A DNA stretch of 9,285 nt from assembly GCA_963579925.1 (NCBI GenBank), contig CAUZJA010000109.1, positions 1-9,285 on the forward strand, read 5' to 3'. The position numbers and the translations under genes were made by a program. Shown here piece by piece: positions 1 to 5,457 of this stretch. Each line of letters opens with the position of its first letter. Within the stretch, counting starts at the first letter, position 1. The stretch comes from UBA1151 sp963579925 (GTDB lineage: Bacteria > Chloroflexota > Dehalococcoidia > Lucifugimonadales > Lucifugimonadaceae). A model generated the notes under the pieces. It did not search any database. It had not been told where the DNA came from and saw only the letters and a list, made by a program, of their open reading frames with translations.

Positions 1-117
1 AATATCGACGTTCTGTACAGCCGCCTCGGTCACAAATTGACCGATCACGTCAATGTTGCGTTCGGCATTTCCCACGACGCTTTGCATCTGGACCATTGCG
101 ATTCGAATATCTTGCAT
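1..117 (-). CDS. Carbon-nitrogen hydrolase (nitrilase superfamily), N-terminus only, cut by the window edge
   Basis: Reading the minus strand from the ATG at 117-115 gives 39 residues that run off the left edge, beginning MQDIRIAMVQMQ and followed by SVVGNAERNIDVI. The pattern of a short beta strand ending in Q-M, then G-(N/D)-x-x-x-N and an amphipathic helix is the usual N-terminus of carbon-nitrogen hydrolases, which cleave amides or nitriles with a Glu-Lys-Cys triad. The triad itself lies outside the window, so substrate class cannot be told. The region upstream of the ATG has only a weak Shine-Dalgarno (GAG about 10 nt away). The gene is divergent from the NUDIX gene. The family call rests on 39 residues and is likely rather than certain. 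Confidence 0.72.
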   Translation of the reverse strand, partial: MQDIRIAMVQMQSVVGNAERNIDVIGQFVTEAAVQNVDI

Positions 118-191
118 GAATTGATCTCGTTATAGCTACGTTAGGTGTCGGATTATGGGGCTGCACGGGTGGCGCGGCAAGCCATGAGCGG

Positions 192-197
192 TATAAT
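192..197 (+). promoter_or_regulatory. Possible -10 element (TATAAT)
   Basis: An exact TATAAT sits in the divergent intergenic region. At 16-18 nt upstream there is only GC-rich sequence unlike TTGACA, and no TG precedes it, so it is a weak promoter call. If used, the transcript would start near 204 and run through all three inverted repeats towards the NUDIX gene. Confidence 0.3.
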
Positions 198-304
198 CAG
201 CGTCGACAGGTCTTGATTTAAAGCTAAGCTCCGGACGTCGCCTGTCCGTCATACGGGGTGGAGATGATGAAAGGAGGGGCATAGTTTTGTATAGCTGTTT
301 AACC

Positions 305-356
305 GGAGGTGCACTGCATTAGCAGGGCGCCCATATTGCTGAGGTAATGCACCTCC
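305..356. repeat. Inverted repeat / hairpin with two alternative pairings
   Basis: GGAGGTGCA (305-313) is the exact reverse complement of TGCACCTCC (348-356), a 9-bp stem. A competing pairing keeps the outer five pairs (305-309 with 352-356) and joins TGCATTA (315-321) to TAATGCA (345-351), bulging out 310-314. The loop holds the palindrome GGGCGCCC (325-332). No T-tract follows on either strand, so a simple intrinsic terminator is unlikely. Confidence 0.6.
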
Positions 357-360
357 AATG

Positions 361-406
361 GATGGGGCCACCCGGCCGGCTTTCGAGCCAGCCCGGTGGT
401 CCCATC
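361..406. repeat. Long hairpin, 21-position stem with TTCG loop
   Basis: Positions 361-381 pair with 386-406 with only two mismatches (377/390 and 373/394) and one G-T wobble (367/400), around the tetraloop TTCG (382-385). It starts four bases after the preceding hairpin. It is too long for a typical intrinsic terminator stem and lacks a downstream T-tract (TGTCTTAAC follows). It may be part of a structured RNA or a bidirectional terminator; the sequence does not decide. Confidence 0.7.
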
Positions 407-474
407 TGTCTTAACACGCAGTTCCACTCTGGATTGTTCAAAACGCAGCCACATTGCGGTTTATCCTTCTCCGC

Positions 475-969
475 ATGACTGAAACAATTCGCCGTCACTT
501 CACCGCCACCGGCTACATCGCCAACGAAACGTCAGTACTCCTCCACTGGCACAGGAAGCTGAAGCTATGGCTGCCGCCGGGTGGCCACATTGAAGAAAAT
601 GAAGATCCGGTGCAGGCGGTTATTCGCGAAGCCAAAGAAGAGACCGGCCTGGACGTAGTTGTTCTGCCGTCTGGTGGACCGGAACCATTTAAGTTCACTG
701 ATCCCGGCCAGGTGCAGGCGCCAGTGACCATACTTGTGGAGAATATCGACGACCCGGTTGATGGCTTCCACCAGCACATCGACATGATCTACTTTCTGGC
801 CATCGCCGATCCCACGCAGCAACGGGTAGATGGCTGGCAATGGTTCACGCGTGAGCAGCTCAACTCCGGGGACGGCCTGCTGTCACCCGATGGCGAGATG
901 GTTCCACCTCCGCCGGACGTTCTGGAGGTCGGGGTACTTGCTATCGATGCCGTAAACAATCACGCTTGA
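475..969 (+). CDS. NUDIX hydrolase
   Basis: The 164-residue protein hydrolyses a nucleoside-diphosphate-linked substrate, as all NUDIX enzymes do; which one is not visible. A complete NUDIX box lies at residues 37-59: G37, E43, then R51-E52-A53-K54-E55-E56-T57-G58-L59, matching Gx5Ex7REUxEExGU with every metal-binding glutamate present. Strands before the box (TATGYIANETSVLLHWH) and the W-F near the C-terminus fit the fold, and the length is normal for a single-domain member. The ATG at 475 is preferred. A TTG seven codons upstream (454) is open but adds an atypical hydrophobic lead. Neither start has a Shine-Dalgarno, so the message may be leaderless. The gene stands alone; a strong hairpin overlaps the stop codon. 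Confidence 0.88.
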   Translation: MTETIRRHFTATGYIANETSVLLHWHRKLKLWLPPGGHIEENEDPVQAVIREAKEETGLDVVVLPSGGPEPFKFTDPGQVQAPVTILVENIDDPVDGFHQHIDMIYFLAIADPTQQRVDGWQWFTREQLNSGDGLLSPDGEMVPPPPDVLEVGVLAIDAVNNHA

Positions 970-1007
970 CTCTGTTGATGTGGTGATCCATCGCCATCAA
1001 CAGAGTC
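968..1007 (+). terminator. Hairpin overlapping the NUDIX stop codon
   Basis: The stem is 13 perfect base pairs, 968-980 with 995-1007 (arm GACTCTGTTGATG), around a 14-nt loop; the left arm begins inside the TGA stop. There is no T-tract, but position and stem quality suggest transcript-end formation or 3' protection. It lies between convergent genes and could act on both strands. Confidence 0.55.
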
Positions 1008-1010
1008 ACC

Positions 1011-1144
1011 GTAGGGGCGGCTGCGATAGCTGCGCCCAGACGCCGCAATCAATGTTGAGACCATTCAAGACCGCCACGTACTGTCACGATTGCGGTGCGT
1101 TTCCTGCCTGACGCGATGTGGCGCAGCGGCCAGGGTGCAGCTAC
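1011..1144. repeat. GTAG-headed palindromes in inverted orientation (degenerate REP/REPIN-like)
   Basis: On the plus strand GTAG (1011-1014) heads an imperfect palindrome in which GGGCG (1015-1019) can pair with CGCCC (1033-1037), with GCTGC repeated inside. On the minus strand GTAG (1144-1141) heads GCTGC...GCTGC-containing sequence down to about 1119. The pair faces inward across the gap between the NUDIX gene and the small membrane protein gene. It resembles the better preserved pair at 8928-9030 but is more degenerate, so assignment to one family is tentative. Confidence 0.35.
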
Positions 1145-1210
1145 CGCAGACACACCTACGCGATCACTTGTGCGCGTTCCGGTTCTTCGGCAATGAGTTC
1201 CGCCGTGCTG

Positions 1211-1396
1211 TTACCTACGCCCACCAAACAAAGAAAAAATCGGTCCAAGCACGGCACCCACTACCGCTCCACATACTGCCAGCGGGATCGCAAGGATTAC
1301 AATCGCGCCAACAGCCCCCACAACAATAGCGGCTGCGGGAATGGCGACGAAGATCATCGCCCCTTTGCCCGCGCCCCGCTTCATGGCAGAATCCAT
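1211..1396 (-). CDS. Small two-helix membrane protein, function unknown
   Basis: This 61-residue protein opens with a short basic segment (MDSAMKRGAGKG), then about 40 residues rich in Ala, Val, Ile and Gly that can form two transmembrane helices (about 13-33 and 36-53) split near a Pro, and ends in GGRR. I recognise no family. Its ATG (1396-1394) directly follows the TAA of the PLP enzyme gene with no spacer, so it is probably translated by coupling; ATG at codon 5 is an alternative start. No independent Shine-Dalgarno of quality is seen. The basic N-terminus plus the alternation of hydrophobic stretches supports a real gene, but at this length a chance reading frame cannot be excluded. Confidence 0.55.
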   Translation of the reverse strand: MDSAMKRGAGKGAMIFVAIPAAAIVVGAVGAIVILAIPLAVCGAVVGAVLGPIFSLFGGRR

Positions 1397-2497
1397 TTAC
1401 CGCACCCTGCCCCGTCCAGCTATCTCAAGCGCTCGCTCAAGCTTGCCGTTGCGAATCAGGAAGTAGTGAGAGTGCATGTTGATGGTGGTGTCACCGTGAG
1501 TCGGTCGCAACCGAACGCGGTCACCAACTCTCAAATTTGTAGCGTCACCGGTAACTTCAATCTTGCAATGCTCTTCGGAAAGCCCGGAGACAGTTGCACC
1601 TGAAATCGATACAACGTCGGGAAGTCCACGGTCTTCACTGATCGACTTCTTGCCCGTGTCTGTGACCACGTAGCCATCCTGCACGCTAATCACCGTCGTG
1701 AGAATGCTCAATGCCGGGTCAAAGTCTTCAAAGACACCCAGGTAGTCGCCATCCATGAATATGTAGCTTCCGCACTGGAGGTCTGTGATTCCGTCGACTT
1801 TGCCGGTGATGTTGTACGTGCCCGTTCCGGCCGCACTTACAATCTTCACATCCAGACCTGCTGCACGAGTCTGATCAGCCGTGTCCACCAGGATGTTGGC
1901 AGCCTTTAGTGCCCCCTCTGTGCGGGCCGCTTCATCAGTGTTGGCGACCATGTGGCCCTCGTAACCCATCATGCCGTCGTAGCGAAGCCCGGGAAGTGAG
2001 TCGATCATCTTCGAAAGAACGATGGTCTCTTCACCCGGTGCAGTTCCACAGCGGTCCATGCCGGTGTTGACCTCAACAATAACGCCAATCTCCACGCCTG
2101 CGGCGGTCATGATCTCCGACATCTCGCGTGTGTTGTCTTCGCTCTCCACCGCGACCATAAGGTTGGCCTCAGCAGCCAGCGATGCAAGCCTGCCAAGCTT
2201 CTTCTCACCAATGATCTGGTTGGTGATCATAATGTCCTTTATGCCGGCAGCGACCATCACTTCTGCCTCGCCAACCTTGGCGCAGCAGACGCCTATCGCG
2301 CCCGCGTCAATCTGCTTTCGAGCAAACAGCGGCGTCTTGTGGGTCTTGGAGTGCGGACGGATGTCCATGTTGTTGTCGCGGCCCCACTGCTGGAGTCGTT
2401 CGATGTTCGATTCCGCCACGTCCATGTCGATGACAAGCGCGGGGGTCTCGAGTTCGAGTTCAGGTGTCCCGGGGGCGGCTAGGTACTCAGTAGTCAA
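1397..2497 (-). CDS. D-threonine aldolase / D-serine dehydratase-like PLP enzyme
   Basis: This fold-type III PLP enzyme has an alanine racemase-like N-terminal barrel followed by a C-terminal D-serine dehydratase-like domain; relatives cleave D-threonine to glycine and acetaldehyde or deaminate D-serine, using PLP and a divalent metal. Visible markers, numbered from the TTG: LETPALVIDMD (16-26), the PLP-lysine motif RPHSKTHK (47-54, K51 the likely Schiff-base lysine), VNTGMDRCG, and the C-terminal THGDTT with His334 and Asp336. His-x-Asp is what I recall for D-threonine aldolases, whereas D-serine dehydratases have His-x-Cys, which favours aldolase. TTG at 2497 is preferred because GGAG lies 7 nt upstream; the longer frame from the ATG at 2575 adds 26 residues unlike the family. 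The length, 366 residues, is normal. The small membrane protein gene follows immediately. Confidence 0.82.
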   Translation of the reverse strand: MTTEYLAAPGTPELELETPALVIDMDVAESNIERLQQWGRDNNMDIRPHSKTHKTPLFARKQIDAGAIGVCCAKVGEAEVMVAAGIKDIMITNQIIGEKKLGRLASLAAEANLMVAVESEDNTREMSEIMTAAGVEIGVIVEVNTGMDRCGTAPGEETIVLSKMIDSLPGLRYDGMMGYEGHMVANTDEAARTEGALKAANILVDTADQTRAAGLDVKIVSAAGTGTYNITGKVDGITDLQCGSYIFMDGDYLGVFEDFDPALSILTTVISVQDGYVVTDTGKKSISEDRGLPDVVSISGATVSGLSEEHCKIEVTGDATNLRVGDRVRLRPTHGDTTINMHSHYFLIRNGKLERALEIAGRGRVR

Positions 2498-2502
2498 CCG
2501 GA

Positions 2503-2508
2503 CTCTCC
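2503..2508 (-). promoter_or_regulatory. Shine-Dalgarno GGAGAG deciding a TTG start
   Basis: On the minus strand GGAG ends 7 nt before the TTG at 2497-2495. No comparable site precedes the upstream in-frame ATG at 2575. This supports TTG initiation of the D-threonine aldolase-like gene. Confidence 0.65.
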
Positions 2509-2579
2509 ATTTGGCAGATGCTGCAAGTTGTTTTATGTGTCTGTGGAGCGGAAGTTTAGCAGGACAACCCGCCACAAGA

Positions 2580-2679
2580 ACCTGCCGCTACCGCGCCACG
2601 AACGCAAGCATCCCTTTTGGCCCTACGGTAGCGGCGGGTCTAAGACCCGCTCTTCGAACACCGCCAACGCGATGCTTGC
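2580..2679. repeat. Nested GTAG-headed inverted repeats (REP-like element)
   Basis: GTAG (2628-2631) heads a near-perfect palindrome, GCGGGTCT (2634-2641) with AGACCCGC (2643-2650). The 14 bases at 2626-2639 also match, in inverted orientation with one mismatch, 2580-2593, which carries GTAG on the minus strand. A further perfect 9-bp pair, GCAAGCATC (2603-2611) with GATGCTTGC (2671-2679), brackets the core. The element lies wholly in the divergent intergenic region. It has the general form of a REP sequence (tetranucleotide GTAG followed by a palindrome). Confidence 0.6.
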
Positions 2680-2744
2680 CGTAAGCAGATGACCAATGCA
2701 CAATTCAACAGCTACCTATCTGCCAACTGCTGGTAGAGGAAAGT

Positions 2745-2773
2745 TTGAAACCTGTCATCTTCGCTCCTAACAG
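2745..2773 (+). promoter_or_regulatory. Candidate promoter for the flavin monooxygenase
   Basis: TTGAAA (2745-2750) and TAACAG (2768-2773) are spaced by 17 nt, placing a start near 2780, about 10 nt before the ATG. The -35 matches consensus at five of six positions, the -10 at only three. Confidence 0.33.
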
Positions 2774-2790
2774 CCAGAAAGAAGCCCGCC

Positions 2791-3888
2791 ATGACATCAT
2801 CATCACGTCCCGAGCCAAAGTTCAGCTGGTTCGTACCAATTGATGGCGATGGCGAACATATCGGCACCCTGCGGCCAGAACGCCTGCCAACGTTCGATTA
2901 CCTGAGAGACGTTGTTCAAACAGCAGAAGACGCGGGCTACGAATCACTCCTGATCCCAACCCGATTTGCCAACGGCCTGTTCGAAGAGCACTCTCCGCTT
3001 GCCGAAACGTGGACCACGGCAACAGCGCTCGCAGCGGTTACATCGCGTATTCGATTTCTTATTGCAGTACGTCCCGGCTTCGTGAACCCTGGCCTGTTCG
3101 CTCAGATGGCATCTGCACTTGACAACATTTCAGGTGGACGCATCGACCTCAACATAGTCCCCGGCGGCATTCAGGGCGAGTTTGAGAAGTTCGGCATCGA
3201 TATCGGACACGATAAGCGATACGGCGTGGCAGAAGAGCTCATCATCGCCCTGCGTCAACTCTGGGCCGCACCGGAAAAGACAACACTCATTTCAGATCAC
3301 ATCATCCTTGAGGACGCACTCGTCTCGCCCGGCCCCACCAACGGTGGCCCTGCGTTCTACCTCGGAGGAGCAAGCCCCAATGCACTTGGTCTCGCCGGAC
3401 GGCAGTCAGACGTGCTACTCATGTGGATTCAGACGCTAGACGCAACATCGGCCCTGATCGAGCGAGCAATCGAGCAGTTCGAGGACGCCGGTCGCGAGCC
3501 GAAGTTTGGCCTCCGCACCCACCTGATCGTGAGGGATTCAGAAGCGGATGCTTGGGCAACCGCAGATGAATTATTGTCGCAAGCCGACACCGTAGTCCAG
3601 GAGCAGCGAGGCCTCGTCACATCCGGAACGTCCATGGTTGGACAGCACGCGCAGACCGCCAGCTACAAAGACCACCTCATGGGCGACCACCTCTGGAACG
3701 GTATATCAACCGTGCGCGTCAATTGCGGTACGGCAATCGTCGGCACACCAGAGCAGGTAGCAGACGAACTAAAGGGCTACTGGGACCTCGGAATCGACGA
3801 GTTCATCCTCTCCGGCTACCCCCATGTAGAAGAGGCCACCCGAGTAGCAGATGATCTGTTGCCGCTAGTGCGGGAACGGATGGCCTAG
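2791..3888 (+). CDS. SsuD-like FMNH2-dependent monooxygenase (LLM superfamily)
   Basis: This bacterial luciferase-like TIM-barrel protein of 365 residues aligns by eye along its whole length with SsuD, the alkanesulfonate monooxygenase that uses reduced flavin and O2 to release sulfite from alkanesulfonates. Corresponding motifs are FVP at the first strand, LLIPT (53-57), ISGGR (113-117), FGLRTH (239-244, with Arg242 and His244 matching the SsuD Arg/His pair), TVRVNCGTAIVG with Arg309, and LSGYPHVEEA (340-349, Tyr343). The segment holding Cys54 in E. coli SsuD is replaced by a longer loop (about 58-70) without cysteine, so the substrate may differ. There is no ssuE, ssuABC or other sulfur gene nearby; the reductase must be supplied elsewhere. 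The ATG at 2791 has only a purine-rich AGAAAGAAG upstream. Confidence 0.88.
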   Translation: MTSSSRPEPKFSWFVPIDGDGEHIGTLRPERLPTFDYLRDVVQTAEDAGYESLLIPTRFANGLFEEHSPLAETWTTATALAAVTSRIRFLIAVRPGFVNPGLFAQMASALDNISGGRIDLNIVPGGIQGEFEKFGIDIGHDKRYGVAEELIIALRQLWAAPEKTTLISDHIILEDALVSPGPTNGGPAFYLGGASPNALGLAGRQSDVLLMWIQTLDATSALIERAIEQFEDAGREPKFGLRTHLIVRDSEADAWATADELLSQADTVVQEQRGLVTSGTSMVGQHAQTASYKDHLMGDHLWNGISTVRVNCGTAIVGTPEQVADELKGYWDLGIDEFILSGYPHVEEATRVADDLLPLVRERMA

Positions 3889-3895
3889 TTCTGAT

Positions 3896-3948
3896 CTCTC
3901 TGCCCAGAGAGCGCCGTGGATCTGTCCCCTCTCCCGCAAGGGGAGAGG
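3896..3948. terminator. Tandem hairpins between convergent genes
   Basis: CTCTCTG (3896-3902) with CAGAGAG (3905-3911) is followed by CCTCTCCC (3928-3935) with GGGAGAGG (3941-3948). Both lie in the 71-bp gap between the convergent monooxygenase and DUF1330 genes. There is no T-tract on either side. The second hairpin, with its GCAAG loop, resembles intergenic palindromes that are common in many bacterial genomes. Confidence 0.5.
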
Positions 3949-3959
3949 AAGGTAAGTCG

Positions 3960-4247
3960 CTAAACCCCTTCGACACCAAAGCCATTGGTCGTAGCGCAGC
4001 GTTCGCGAATTGCAGCAACCGGCGCATATTCTTCCGACGTGAAGAACGCGGTCGAAGCGGCCTTGTCCGGAAACTCCAGAATCACTATGCGCGTCGGCTT
4101 CCAACCGTCACCTATCGTCGTGAGTTCGGCTCCACGCACGAGGTAACTTCCACCGTACTTCTTGATAAGAGGTTCGACTTTTTCCTTGTACTCTTCATAC
4201 CCTTCTGGGTCATGTATCTCAATATCGATAACCATATAGTAGGCCAT
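3960..4247 (-). CDS. DUF1330 family protein
   Basis: The 95-residue protein starts MAYYMVIDIEIHDPEGYEEY and continues with K-x-x-x-P-L-I-KKYGGSYLVRG, then the P-T-R-I-V-I-L-EFPD and F-F-x-S-x-E-Y segments. These are the hallmarks of DUF1330, a small dimeric ferredoxin-like alpha/beta-barrel fold of unknown biochemical role. The start at 4247 is chosen because CAGGAG lies 8 nt upstream and the family begins with this (A/G)-Y-Y/W motif; the frame stays open for nine more codons, but that part overlaps the preceding gene. It is the last gene of the minus-strand operon, 20 nt after the M24 gene, and so probably works with or beside it. Confidence 0.85.
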   Translation of the reverse strand: MAYYMVIDIEIHDPEGYEEYKEKVEPLIKKYGGSYLVRGAELTTIGDGWKPTRIVILEFPDKAASTAFFTSEEYAPVAAIRERCATTNGFGVEGV

Positions 4248-4267
4248 GTCTTTTCTCCTGAAACTTT

Positions 4268-5428
4268 TTAGCAACGATAGAGTTGTGGAGGAATGCGATT
4301 GGTCAGCGTCTCAGCCCCGTCAGGTGTAACCGCCACGGTATCACTGCAACCAACGGCTCCAATATCAGGAAGACGCATCGTTGTGATGATGTGGAACACC
4401 ATTCCGGGCTGAAACTCGCGGTGTTCATCGGCATTGATGCTGATGATGTGGCCCTCGCCCCAGTCCGGCGGGAATGCTGTGCCGATGCCGTATGCGATGC
4501 GACGGCCCTGGCTGTACGGCACATCTGCATCGTCAATCGCGCTCTTCACGTTGCGGAAAACCTGCGCGATCTCTATTCCTGACTTGATCTGATCTTTCGC
4601 CAGTTGGAGCGCGCCTGAGTTGACCTCAACGCCCTTGAGCAACATCTCCGATGGCTCTCCCGCGATGGCCACCCTCGAATGCGCCGCGTGGTAGCGATTC
4701 ACCGAACCGGGAACCTCCAGGAAGACCACCTCGCCATCTCTCACAACGCGATCCGACCACGACGCGTGAACCATCAGCGATCGCTCGCCTGATGTGATGA
4801 ACGCAGGCAATCCCGTGTACTCGCCACCAGCCGATAACTGCGCCTGATACACCGCGGCAGCAATATCCCGCTCCCGCACACCCACCTCGATTGCGTCGAG
4901 TCCGGCCTGCATCGCGGTTGCAGCGACATCGGCCGCTGATTTGATATGTACCAGCTCCGCTGCAGACTTGATCAGCCGTCCCACCTCCACCAGTCCATCA
5001 GAATCAACGATCGCGGCGTCCGGCAAGTTGCGCTCAAATTCGGCAACGTCATTGGCAGTCAGGAACCACGCTCCCTGCTCAAGCGACACCACTCCCCTGC
5101 CGTGACCAGCCTCCTTGATGACCGTTGAGGCAGTCTCAATGCTGCTCGAAGTGTCGAGGGTGATCCGGTAATCGTCCACCCATGAGTACGCAGCTACCAG
5201 AGACTCCTCATGCGGCGGCGGAATCAGCACCGGGTCGCGATCCTGAAACACGATCAACCCAAGGAAAAAGTAGTATCCGGGTGTCTGGTAGCCACTCAGG
5301 TAAAAGACGTTCTCCGGAGTAGACGTGACCAGCACGTCTATTTCGCGCTCGACCATCCGACTACGCAGCGCGTCAAGTCGAGCCTGATATTCAGACTGCT
5401 TGAAACACTGGTAGATCGGCGGTCGCAT
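4268..5428 (-). CDS. Creatinase-like M24 (pita-bread fold) hydrolase without metallopeptidase ligands
   Basis: This 386-residue protein has a creatinase N-terminal domain (about 15-150) and an M24 domain (about 160-376). The conserved fold motifs are present: TPENVFYLSGYQ (37-48), I-K-S-x-x-E/D near 153-168, the catalytic-type His221 (MVHASWSDRVV) and GMVFHI. The five metal ligands of aminopeptidase P are not: where Asp, Asp, His, Glu and Glu are expected I read Glu238, His250, Tyr313, Ile348 and Ser362. The stretch YGIGTAFPPDWGEG (313-326) recalls the ectoine hydrolase/creatinase branch, whose members cut non-peptide C-N bonds without metal. I therefore favour a small-molecule C-N hydrolase over an Xaa-Pro peptidase. 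It is the middle gene of an operon, 29 nt after the threonine aldolase gene; AGG four nt before the ATG is a weak Shine-Dalgarno. Confidence 0.82.
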   Translation of the reverse strand: MRPPIYQCFKQSEYQARLDALRSRMVEREIDVLVTSTPENVFYLSGYQTPGYYFFLGLIVFQDRDPVLIPPPHEESLVAAYSWVDDYRITLDTSSSIETASTVIKEAGHGRGVVSLEQGAWFLTANDVAEFERNLPDAAIVDSDGLVEVGRLIKSAAELVHIKSAADVAATAMQAGLDAIEVGVRERDIAAAVYQAQLSAGGEYTGLPAFITSGERSLMVHASWSDRVVRDGEVVFLEVPGSVNRYHAAHSRVAIAGEPSEMLLKGVEVNSGALQLAKDQIKSGIEIAQVFRNVKSAIDDADVPYSQGRRIAYGIGTAFPPDWGEGHIISINADEHREFQPGMVFHIITTMRLPDIGAVGCSDTVAVTPDGAETLTNRIPPQLYRC

Positions 5429-5457
5429 TTAGCCTGGTCCCACGGGCAGTAAGATAG

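Larger units (their letters stand above)
118..474. other. Gene-free stretch with successive inverted repeats
   Basis: No convincing protein gene is seen in these 357 bases. They hold a perfect TATAAT (192-197, plus strand, without a recognisable -35), an inverted repeat GACAGG/CCTGTC (205-210 with 241-246), a perfect Shine-Dalgarno AAAGGAGG (270-277) with no proper gene behind it, and two strong adjacent hairpins (305-356 and 361-406), annotated separately. The stretch serves as the divergent intergenic region between the carbon-nitrogen hydrolase and the NUDIX gene. It could encode a small structured RNA or a NUDIX leader; no known RNA family was recognised. Confidence 0.5.

Noticed and set aside
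361..406. tRNA T-arm or SRP RNA resemblance of the TTCG hairpin
   Set aside because: The stem is far too long for a T-arm and there is no acceptor, D or anticodon arm; the SRP apical loop sequence is absent.
370..406. T-box antiterminator resemblance (GGTGGTCCC)
   Set aside because: It lacks the full conserved T-box bulge and a specifier stem, and the downstream gene is a NUDIX hydrolase, not an amino-acid gene.
1090..1603. Two overlapping plus-strand frames (79 and 161 codons)
   Set aside because: They run antisense through the small membrane protein and the end of the PLP enzyme gene, and have no domain-like pattern or ribosome site.
2022..2684. 220-codon plus-strand open frame
   Set aside because: It lies antisense to the PLP enzyme gene, which has clear family motifs; the frame is Ser/Ala/Thr-rich low-information sequence typical of an opposite-strand shadow.
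4268..4274. Overlap of the DUF1330 gene with the M24 gene using the upstream ATG at 4274
   Set aside because: The ATG at 4247 has a good CAGGAG site and gives the family's normal N-terminus; the extra nine residues (MLKSFRRKD) do not fit.
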